A stretch of DNA of 5,689 nucleotides from an uncultured Rickettsiales bacterium (GTDB taxonomy: Bacteria; Pseudomonadota; Alphaproteobacteria; Rickettsiales; UBA1997). The number at the start of each line of letters is the position of its first letter. The stretch's first letter is position 1. Position numbers and translations under genes: made by a program. The stretch covers positions 1 to 5,689 of the forward strand of contig CAKVBE010000068.1 of NCBI GenBank assembly GCA_934725005.1, written 5' to 3'. Below are positions 1 to 5,689 of the stretch, piece after piece. A model generated the notes under the pieces. It made no database searches and was not told the DNA's origin. It was given only the letters and a program-made list of their open reading frames with translations.

Positions 1-2
1 TT

Positions 3-782
3 AGTGGAAAATCCTATGTTTTGATAGGACAAACACTAGTTGAGGAATTATTTGGCGCTAAAGATCCAATTGGTGAAACAATAAGACTAAAAGGTAAACC
101 ATTTACTGTTGTTGGTGTTTTAAAAGAAAAGGGCGACGGCATGGGTGGTTCAGATCAAGATAATATCGTAATGATGCCAGCCAGGACATTAAGACAAAGA
201 TTGAGAGGTTCATCTAGACCAAATTATACTGACGTTGCTTTTGTAAAAACTGAATCAGAAGATAAAATGGAAGTTGTTGCAAAAATGATTGAGTACAAGT
301 TAAGAACCAGACATAGACTTAAAGATGGTGTTGAAAATGATTTTAATATAAATCTTATGACCGAATTTATCGAAAAGTTTAAGAGCGTTGGACTAACATT
401 ATCAATATTACTTGCATCTGTTGCTTCAATATCACTAATAGTTGGTAGTATAGGTATTATGAATATGATGTTAGTATCTGTTACAGAAAGAACTAGAGAG
501 ATAGGAACTAGAAAAGCATTGGGTGCGCCAAATCATTGGATAATGTTACAATTTTTGGCTGAGTCAATAATGATTTCATTTATAGGAAGTTTTATTGGAA
601 TGGTTATTGGTATAGTTGGTGCTCAAATTGGTGGTTATATTTTTGATAAAGATGTACCTATTTCAATATTATCTGTAATAATTTCAATTTCAGTTGCAGT
701 TGTTGTTGGTGTTGTTTCTGGTTTAACTCCGGCTATAAAAGCCATGAAACTCGATCCAATTGAAGCTTTAAGATTTCAATAA
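3..782 (+). CDS. MacB-type ABC transporter permease, C-terminal part (5' end outside window)
   Basis: This is the inner-membrane permease subunit of a MacB/FtsX-family ABC transporter, a family that moves lipoproteins, peptides or macrolides using energy from a separate or fused ATPase. The frame is open to the left edge, so the first codon seen at position 3 is internal; a TTG at 21 is not a credible start. The visible 259 residues begin in the periplasmic MacB core domain (LFGAKDPIG and FTVVGVLKEKG are typical). The FtsX domain follows, with three membrane segments near fragment residues 129-156, 184-206 and 219-240. The signature GIMNMMLVSVTERTREIG lies just after the first segment, and the protein ends with the characteristic LDPIEALR motif, so the C-terminus is complete. 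About 140-150 residues, with the first membrane segment, should lie upstream. No ATPase domain is visible, and the substrate cannot be told from the sequence. Confidence 0.93.
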   Translation, partial: SGKSYVLIGQTLVEELFGAKDPIGETIRLKGKPFTVVGVLKEKGDGMGGSDQDNIVMMPARTLRQRLRGSSRPNYTDVAFVKTESEDKMEVVAKMIEYKLRTRHRLKDGVENDFNINLMTEFIEKFKSVGLTLSILLASVASISLIVGSIGIMNMMLVSVTERTREIGTRKALGAPNHWIMLQFLAESIMISFIGSFIGMVIGIVGAQIGGYIFDKDVPISILSVIISISVAVVVGVVSGLTPAIKAMKLDPIEALRFQ

Positions 783-786
783 AGTA

Positions 787-836
787 GCATATTTAGTGCA
801 TAAGTATCGGTTTTTGTACCGGTACAATTAATATGC
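787..836. other. Nested inverted repeat after the permease gene
   Basis: Two nested stems are visible. The outer arms gcatatt (787-793) and aatatgc (830-836) are perfect complements. The inner arms gtatcggt (804-811) and accggtac (818-825) pair over eight bases with one G-T wobble and a six-base loop. The structure lies just after the permease stop codon, where a terminator could be expected. However, no T-tract follows on either strand, so a simple intrinsic terminator is poorly supported. It may instead stabilise the 3' end of the mRNA or carry a protein-binding site. Confidence 0.45.
814..827. promoter_or_regulatory. 14-bp perfect palindrome, candidate operator
   Basis: The sequence ttgtaccggtacaa is a perfect 14-bp palindrome with a CCGG centre, GC-rich against its very AT-rich surroundings. 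It ends about 40 bases upstream of the -35 box that probably drives the regulator gene. That suits a dimeric DNA-binding protein acting upstream of the promoter, possibly the downstream Fis-type regulator itself. It shares its right arm with the hairpin at 804-825, so the two structures are alternatives. The binding protein is not identifiable from the site. Confidence 0.4.
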
Positions 837-867
837 AAATAATTACTAAATTTTTTCATAAAAATCA

Positions 868-895
868 TTGACACTTTTTGTTATTGTTTTAACTT
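868..895 (+). promoter_or_regulatory. Probable sigma70-type promoter of the regulator gene
   Basis: A perfect TTGACA -35 hexamer lies at 868-873. Sixteen bases further on, TAACTT at 890-895 keeps the first, second and last bases of TATAAT. Transcription would start near 902-903, giving a leader of about 36 bases before the ATG at 939. That leader is A-rich and contains a direct repeat of aaataac (920-926 and 928-934) but no Shine-Dalgarno sequence. The -35 box is strong evidence; the -10 choice is uncertain. No sigma54 (GG/GC) promoter was seen. Confidence 0.55.
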
Positions 896-938
896 AGGTA
901 TTAGCTTTAGTGTTTTAATAAATAACAAAATAACCAAA

Positions 939-2300
939 ATGGCTTTAAACATTTGTTTGATAGGTAATTGTGATAACATTGATAAATTAATAGATTATGA
1001 AGATGAAATTAATAGCAAGTGTTACTCACTAATGTCGGAATACCTATCAGAATTTAATAGGAGAAATGATAATTTAATTTTACTAGATCTCAATGTAAAT
1101 GACATTGATCATAGACTTTTTATAGACAATATAAAATCAGTCAAAAATTTACCAATAATTTTAATTTCTGATAACGATAAGTTAAAAAAAGCTGAAAAGT
1201 TATTAAAGTATGGTTACTCTGATATAATTTCGGTTGATGGCGAAAAGAAAATAATCAAAACAAAATTGAATCAATCAATTAAAGATATTCTCAACGGATT
1301 TAAATTACGTAGTGAAAATATAGAAGATTTCTTTTTTTTATCGAGATTAATGTATAGTGATAAAAAGACAAGGGAAACTATTTCAACACTTAAAAAAGTA
1401 TCACAATCAGAGATGAATATATTGATTAGTGGCGAGAGTGGACTTGGAAAAGAAATTTTCGCTAGAACAATACATTATAATAGCAAGAGAAAAAATAATC
1501 CATTTGTTGTAGTAAATTGCGCATTACTAGAAAAAGAAAACTTACAAAAAGTTTTATTTGGATATTTTGATAAAGAAAAGAATAAATTAATTGCTGGTAA
1601 ATTCCAATTAGCTGATGGTGGTACAATATTTTTTGATCAAATAGATGACATTGAGATTAATATACAAAATAAAATATTGAGAGCAATTGAAAATAAGGAA
1701 ATAGAACCAATTGGCTCAAATGCTGTTGTAAGATCAAATTGCAGAATTATCTCTTCTACAGTGAAAAATTTACAAGATGAAGTAAATAAAGAGAAGTTTA
1801 ATAGTGATTTACTTTTTGCTGTCAATGGTTATAATCTACAGATTGCTCCTCTAAGAGAAAGAAAAAATGATATTGCGCTTTTAGTTAAAAATTTTATACA
1901 ATTTTTCAATAAGACTGAAGGAAAGAATATTCTTGATATTAGTAGTAAAGCCTTGAATTTGTTAATTAATTATGATTGGCCTGGAAATATTAGAGAACTC
2001 AAAAATGCAATATATAGGGCATTCTATTTATGTGAAACTGATGTTTTAGAAGTTAAGGATTTTGAGTTTATCAAAAGTCTCGTAAAAACAAGTAGTAAAG
2101 ATAATTTATTTGTAAATATTTTTAATAAAAATGGAAGAGTTAAGACATTAAGAGAAATTGAATTGGAAACAGTTCAAAAGATAATATCTTATACCAAGGG
2201 AAATATTTCTGAAGCGTCAAAGTTACTAGATTTAGGACGTGCGACTTTTTATAGAAAATTAAAAGAACTTGATCTTAATATTGAAGATGAAGATATATAA
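939..2300 (+). CDS. Degenerate NtrC/FlbD-family transcriptional regulator lacking sigma54-activation motifs
   Basis: The 453-residue protein has the full three-domain plan of a response-regulator-type enhancer-binding protein. Residues 1-115 resemble a receiver: D50 sits where the phosphoacceptor is expected (LILLD), but the acidic pair after strand 1 and the lysine after strand 5 are absent. Residues 140-365 are the AAA+ domain, with Walker A GESGLGKE at 165-172, PLRER at 304-308 and sensor II WPGNIREL at 347-354. Residues 407-444 form a convincing Fis-type helix-turn-helix. Key active residues are missing. The GAFTGA loop after LFG (206-208) is replaced and about three residues shorter, Walker B reads FFDQ (D233, Q234) instead of DE, and both arginine fingers are replaced by N288 and A294. 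It therefore probably binds DNA and perhaps ATP without remodelling sigma54. The closest recalled match is FlbD, whose receiver is also atypical; NtrX-like ancestry is an alternative. The ATG at 939 has no Shine-Dalgarno sequence. Confidence 0.88.
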   Translation: MALNICLIGNCDNIDKLIDYEDEINSKCYSLMSEYLSEFNRRNDNLILLDLNVNDIDHRLFIDNIKSVKNLPIILISDNDKLKKAEKLLKYGYSDIISVDGEKKIIKTKLNQSIKDILNGFKLRSENIEDFFFLSRLMYSDKKTRETISTLKKVSQSEMNILISGESGLGKEIFARTIHYNSKRKNNPFVVVNCALLEKENLQKVLFGYFDKEKNKLIAGKFQLADGGTIFFDQIDDIEINIQNKILRAIENKEIEPIGSNAVVRSNCRIISSTVKNLQDEVNKEKFNSDLLFAVNGYNLQIAPLRERKNDIALLVKNFIQFFNKTEGKNILDISSKALNLLINYDWPGNIRELKNAIYRAFYLCETDVLEVKDFEFIKSLVKTSSKDNLFVNIFNKNGRVKTLREIELETVQKIISYTKGNISEASKLLDLGRATFYRKLKELDLNIEDEDI

Positions 2301-3648
2301 ATTTTTTATTTTATTTGTTATATTGTTTGTCGGCATATGTAATTCATATGCTGGCGGATTTGCCGTTAAAGAATGGCATCAGGAAAATATATTTGATGGA
2401 AGTGGACAAACTATAGATATTAATCTTTTAATGAAAGTCTATGGTTTGAAAAAGGGATATTTTTATAACAATTGGAGTTATAATTTTCCAAAAAATAGAG
2501 ATATAGATTTTATAGAAGGCGATGTTTTAAATAGTAATGACTCAAACGTAGAGTTTAATAAAAATAGTAATTCACTTAAATTTACTTTTAAAAAAGCATT
2601 TAATGGTGATGAAATATTTATAAAATTTAAATATAGAGTTAATAATCATAGTGATGATAAGTATACTAGAACAGAGTATGTCTATATACCACCATTTGCA
2701 GTTGATGCAAAAGCATCCATATCTGTTGACCTTAATAAAATTGGAGATTTAAGTCTTTTCTCTAATAATGAGAAATTTGAATGTATTGATAAGATATGTA
2801 CTTGGGTTGGTAATGTTGAAAAAAATGGGTTTCTTAACGTTTTTGAATTGAGTCAAAACAAAGCTAGATGGCTTGTTACAACAAAATTAAACATTACAAA
2901 TAATATGCCACTTGGCAATCTTAGTGTGAAGTTGCCTTTATATTATGTTGGTGGTGGTAATAATGTATTAAACTTAAAGATATCAAATAATCAAAATGAG
3001 AATATAGATTACAAAAATATAAGATATGATGATGATTATATCTATGTTGATTTCGTTGACTTTCAAGAGAATGAAGCTTTTGTAAAAGTTGAAGAAATCA
3101 TTGAAAATAATTATGATACCAAAAAGTATTGGATAAAGGAATTAGACCCAAATAAATCTGTCAAAATTGATAGTGAAACTTCATTATTACTAAGTAGTGT
3201 TATAAACATAATTAGGGAAAATAATGTTGGTGATGAACCTATACATATAGCTATAGCAAAATGGGTTTACAACAATATTATATATAATAAAGATTTGTCT
3301 GATGATAATTTAAGTACAAAAGAAGTTTTTTTAAGAAAAGAAGGTGTTTGTAGACATATTTCTAATCTATATTCCGACATGTTAAGAAGCATAAATATTC
3401 CGGCAGTTGCAGTTAGTGGATTAGCTTTTGATAAAAAAACGAATAGTTTTGAACCACATTCTTGGACTATAGTTTATTATAATGGTGAATGGTTACCAAT
3501 AGATCCAACATGGAATTTATATTCTGGTAAGTTACCAATATCTCACATATTTACTTATAAAAATACGAACACAAGCGTTGATTTTTCTTGTGAAAATTTT
3601 GAAAACTTTAATGCCAATGTTTCAATTGACGTTAAATTTTTAGAATAA
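2287..3648 (+). CDS. Exported transglutaminase-like domain protein
   Basis: I chose the ATG at 2287 because it starts a typical signal peptide: a lysine near the N-terminus, a hydrophobic core at residues 6-18, and likely cleavage after SYA at A22. An in-frame TTG at 2269 would add six residues before it. The 453-residue protein has a large, probably beta-rich region (about 25-275) that I do not recognise, with two close cysteines (C166, C171) that could form a disulphide. Residues 285-410 match the transglutaminase-like cysteine protease fold, with C355 in GVCRH, H391 in EPHSW and D406 in IDPTW forming a complete catalytic triad. It may cleave or cross-link peptide or protein substrates in the periplasm or outside the cell. 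The natural substrate is unknown. The gene overlaps the regulator gene by 14 bases, which suggests co-transcription and perhaps translational coupling. No lipobox or C-terminal anchor is seen. Confidence 0.85.
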   Translation: MKIYKFFILFVILFVGICNSYAGGFAVKEWHQENIFDGSGQTIDINLLMKVYGLKKGYFYNNWSYNFPKNRDIDFIEGDVLNSNDSNVEFNKNSNSLKFTFKKAFNGDEIFIKFKYRVNNHSDDKYTRTEYVYIPPFAVDAKASISVDLNKIGDLSLFSNNEKFECIDKICTWVGNVEKNGFLNVFELSQNKARWLVTTKLNITNNMPLGNLSVKLPLYYVGGGNNVLNLKISNNQNENIDYKNIRYDDDYIYVDFVDFQENEAFVKVEEIIENNYDTKKYWIKELDPNKSVKIDSETSLLLSSVINIIRENNVGDEPIHIAIAKWVYNNIIYNKDLSDDNLSTKEVFLRKEGVCRHISNLYSDMLRSINIPAVAVSGLAFDKKTNSFEPHSWTIVYYNGEWLPIDPTWNLYSGKLPISHIFTYKNTNTSVDFSCENFENFNANVSIDVKFLE

Positions 3649-3696
3649 CATTTATCATTAATTTAGTTGAATTTTTATGTTATAAAAAATTTAAGA

Positions 3697-3726
3697 TTGA
3701 TTTACTTTTAAAAGTTTAATTATAAT
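3697..3726 (+). promoter_or_regulatory. Probable dnaX promoter
   Basis: TTGATT (3697-3702) and a perfect TATAAT (3721-3726) are separated by 18 bases, placing the transcription start near 3733 and leaving a leader of about 30 bases before the ATG at 3763. The spacer between the boxes contains a perfect 12-bp palindrome, acttttaaaagt (3704-3715). In such AT-rich DNA, chance matches to the -10 box are common, but spacing and position both fit. The rest of the 114-base intergenic region shows only AT-rich sequence with a weak AT-only dyad near 3670-3691. Confidence 0.5.
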
Positions 3727-3762
3727 AATTAGATTCAGCTAAGTTTTGATTATATTATTTTT

Positions 3763-5004
3763 ATGGAAAGTTGTTATCAAGTTCTGGCAAGGAAATACAG
3801 ATCTCAAAAATTTTCTGAGTTAATAGGACAGGAAGCTTTAGTACAAACGCTCACTAATGCTATTAAGAATAATAAGGTTCCACATGCATTTATACTGACC
3901 GGTATACGTGGTGTTGGAAAAACTAGTACAGCTAGACTTATAGCTAAGTCATTAAATTGTGCTGGTGCAGACGGTAATGGAAAAGAAACCATAGAGCCGT
4001 GCCTAGTGTGTCAACACTGTAAAGCAATAGCTAATAGTGTAGATCAAGATGTTATAGAATTTGATGCTGCAAGCCATACTGGCGTTAATGATATTAGAGA
4101 TATTATAGACAATATAAATTATCCACCAGTTTCTTCTAGATACAAAATATATATAATTGATGAAGTACACATGCTCTCGAATAGTGCTTTTAATGCATTA
4201 TTAAAAACTCTTGAAGAACCACCGGCTCACGTGAAGTTTATATTTGCAACTACTGAAATTAAAAAGGTTCCAATTACTATTTTATCAAGATGTATAAGAT
4301 TCGATTTAAATAGAGTAGATAAAGATAAAATTTCTAAGCATTTAATGGAAATTTCCAAAAAAGAAGGTTATGAATTAAGTGAAAATTCTGCAAACTTGAT
4401 AGCCTATGCGTCAGAAGGTTCAGTTAGAGATTCATTATCGATTTTAGATAGAGTAATTTCATTTAATAATTATAATTCCAAAATAGAGGATAGTGTTGTT
4501 GAAAATACACTTAACTTGAATAAAAAAAGAGATTATTATGAGCTTTACAGTTATTTAATTTGTTGTGACATACAAAAAATTATAAATAAATTTGAAAACA
4601 TATATTTATCAATGTCTTCATCTAATGAATTTATTAATGAATTAATGTCAATAACACACAAAATATTATTAAAGAAAAATAACATTAATGTGGATAATAT
4701 TTCGGCTTTTGAAAATGAATGGTTACATGATAATTTTAATAAAATAACTTTCAGTGTGCTTTTCAGAGTTTGGCAATTCTTAACAAAAGCTTTACAAGAT
4801 ATAAAATATGTTGATAATGATAAAAATTTCCTAGAGGTTTTACTACTTAAAATAGTGTATGGAGCAAATATTCCTGAGATAAATGATATAATAAAAAAAT
4901 TGCAAAATAATTTAATTAATATTAATATTAAGAAAGACTCTGATAAAGGTGAAGAATTGGTGGGAAAAATTCTGAGCAAATTTGAGGGATCTAAGATTAA
5001 CTAA
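3763..5004 (+). CDS. dnaX: DNA polymerase III tau/gamma subunit, short form
   Basis: DnaX is the ATPase motor of the clamp loader that places the beta sliding clamp on DNA during replication. The AAA+ domain is complete: Walker A GIRGVGKT at residues 47-54, four zinc-binding cysteines C66, C80, C83 and C86, Walker B IIDEVHML at 131-138, sensor I FATTE at 161-165, the SRC motif with its arginine finger at 175-177, and the sensor II region GSVRDS at 219-224. An AT-biased, helical domain III (collar) follows to about residue 375. At 413 residues the protein is near the size of E. coli gamma (431) and far below tau (643). The tau-specific region that binds helicase DnaB and polymerase alpha is therefore largely missing. 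The final 18 residues (from GEELVGKILSKF) nevertheless resemble the extreme C-terminus of alphaproteobacterial DnaX, suggesting internal shortening rather than simple truncation. No Shine-Dalgarno sequence precedes the ATG. The next gene starts 14 bases after the stop. Confidence 0.96.
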   Translation: MESCYQVLARKYRSQKFSELIGQEALVQTLTNAIKNNKVPHAFILTGIRGVGKTSTARLIAKSLNCAGADGNGKETIEPCLVCQHCKAIANSVDQDVIEFDAASHTGVNDIRDIIDNINYPPVSSRYKIYIIDEVHMLSNSAFNALLKTLEEPPAHVKFIFATTEIKKVPITILSRCIRFDLNRVDKDKISKHLMEISKKEGYELSENSANLIAYASEGSVRDSLSILDRVISFNNYNSKIEDSVVENTLNLNKKRDYYELYSYLICCDIQKIINKFENIYLSMSSSNEFINELMSITHKILLKKNNINVDNISAFENEWLHDNFNKITFSVLFRVWQFLTKALQDIKYVDNDKNFLEVLLLKIVYGANIPEINDIIKKLQNNLININIKKDSDKGEELVGKILSKFEGSKIN

Positions 5005-5018
5005 ATATAGAAAACGAT

Positions 5019-5689
5019 ATGGTTGATGAAAACGATAATTTAGTCATTGAAAGTGACAACGAACAAGATGTTGTTCAGGAAGGAGCTGTCGATAGTGACA
5101 GTGGAAATAGGTTGTTAAGTAGCAAAAATGTTACAATTATTGTTGTTGCTGTTGTGGCCGCAGTTTTGTGTTACAAAGTATTTTTTTCTAAAGGGAATAA
5201 AAAAGATATACCTAATACAGATGAAATAGTAAAAAGTAATGTTAAAACAAAAACCAATAAAGCTGTAGATAAATTTACTGACGTAGAATCATTAATTAAT
5301 GATAAAAATAATAGTGAAACAGCAAAAATTGATGAATTAATACCAACAGTTCCCGATGTTGATATATCTAAGATAGATGTCCCAAATCTTTCTGAAGATT
5401 TAAAGTCTAACATAGAAAAAGAAATTGAAAACGAAATAAATTCAACCAGTGAATATTTTACAAAAGAACAGGTTGATGATCTAATAAGTGAAAAATTGAA
5501 AGCTTTTGAAGATCAAATGGCTTCAATGAAAGAAGAAAGCGATAAACTTGCCAAGAAATTAAAGGATGCTGAAACAAAAAAAGAAAAAGAAGACAAAGTA
5601 AGAAAGAATTTGATTTTTGCTCCAAACAGAAGTGATGAAAAGGCAAAAGCAGGAAGCAATGACAATCCTTTTTTAACAGATAGTAGTTC
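5019..5689 (+). CDS. Single-pass membrane protein with coiled coil, probable VirB10-like N-terminus (3' end outside window)
   Basis: The 223 visible residues run open to the right edge. The first 30 residues are very acidic, with ten Asp/Glu and no basic residue. A single membrane helix spans about 38-56 (VTIIVVAVVAAVLCYKVFF), followed by a lysine-rich stretch. Residues 60-145 are a charged linker with prolines at 109-123. A heptad-like helical region rich in Glu and Lys at about 149-195 suggests a coiled coil, and then a linker ends in DNPFL. Acidic cytoplasmic head, one helix, then periplasmic coiled coil and flexible linker is the plan of VirB10/TrbI, the type IV secretion channel protein, and the tone resembles Rickettsiales VirB10 from memory. 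The conserved beta-barrel domain would lie beyond the edge, so this identity is inferred. Other coiled-coil membrane proteins remain possible. It probably shares an operon with dnaX, 14 bases upstream. The ATG lacks a Shine-Dalgarno sequence. Confidence 0.8.
   Translation, partial: MVDENDNLVIESDNEQDVVQEGAVDSDSGNRLLSSKNVTIIVVAVVAAVLCYKVFFSKGNKKDIPNTDEIVKSNVKTKTNKAVDKFTDVESLINDKNNSETAKIDELIPTVPDVDISKIDVPNLSEDLKSNIEKEIENEINSTSEYFTKEQVDDLISEKLKAFEDQMASMKEESDKLAKKLKDAETKKEKEDKVRKNLIFAPNRSDEKAKAGSNDNPFLTDSS

Noticed and set aside
804..840. Intrinsic terminator for the permease gene
   Set aside because: The hairpin is plausible, but no T-tract follows it on either strand, so it is listed only as an inverted repeat.
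833..871. Twelve-codon reading frame in the spacer before the regulator gene
   Set aside because: It is very short, has no ribosome binding site and overlaps the promoter -35 box. Nothing supports translation.
2269..2286. TTG at 2269 as start of the transglutaminase-like gene
   Set aside because: The ATG at 2287 gives a standard signal peptide, and the TTG has no ribosome binding site.
3670..3691. AT-only imperfect dyad after the transglutaminase-like gene as terminator
   Set aside because: The stem is made only of A-T pairs with a bulge, would be unstable, and is expected by chance in this composition.
4519..4530. Run of seven A bases in dnaX as a tau/gamma frameshift site
   Set aside because: The run lies near residue 254, far upstream of the E. 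coli site around residue 430. A -1 shift meets a TGA within about five codons, so the product would lack the collar domain. A/T runs are common in this sequence.
4551..4979. 142-codon open frame on the minus strand within dnaX
   Set aside because: It lies wholly opposite the confidently identified dnaX gene, has no recognisable domain, and reflects AT-rich complementary sequence. The other minus-strand frames (1637-1825, 3804-3992, 5171-5413, 5458-5646) are rejected for the same reason.
1..5689. CRISPR arrays, tRNA or rRNA genes, insertion sequences, attachment sites
   Set aside because: No regularly spaced repeats, cloverleaf-like sequence, transposase motifs or flanking terminal repeats were seen on either strand by eye.

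Overview
The window is strongly AT-rich, with A/T-dominated third codon positions, short AT-only spacers and no convincing Shine-Dalgarno sequences. Four genes are supported fully or nearly so, plus one cut by the right edge, all on the + strand. The base composition, an alphaproteobacterial-looking DnaX C-terminal tail, a FlbD/NtrC-type regulator and a probable VirB10 N-terminus together suggest an obligately host-associated alphaproteobacterium, most likely Rickettsiales or a similar endosymbiont lineage. This placement is inference; no rRNA or other taxonomic marker is present.

Layout. Positions 3-782 hold the 3' part of a MacB-type ABC transporter permease. Positions 783-938 are a non-coding spacer with a 14-bp perfect palindrome inside a nested dyad, followed by a promoter with a perfect TTGACA -35 box. 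Positions 939-2300 encode an NtrC/FlbD-type regulator. It keeps its Fis-type helix-turn-helix and a Walker A motif, but has lost the GAFTGA sigma54-contact loop, the catalytic Walker B glutamate and both arginine fingers. Its stop codon overlaps the next gene (2287-3648), which encodes an exported protein with a transglutaminase-like Cys-His-Asp domain. Positions 3649-3762 hold a promoter with a perfect TATAAT box, then dnaX (3763-5004), a short 413-residue clamp-loader ATPase. Fourteen bases later begins a single-pass membrane protein with an acidic cytoplasmic head and a coiled coil, cut by the right edge and resembling the N-terminal part of a Rickettsiales-type VirB10.

How the genes may work together. 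The regulator and the exported protein overlap and probably form one two-gene transcription unit. The regulator looks like a sigma54-independent DNA-binding protein rather than a classical bacterial enhancer-binding ATPase. dnaX and the VirB10-like gene probably form a second operon, mixing a replication housekeeping gene with a possible secretion component. The most interesting feature is the coordinated loss of every sigma54 and ATPase signature in the regulator while its fold and DNA-binding domain are kept, in tight linkage with an uncharacterised exported transglutaminase-like protein.
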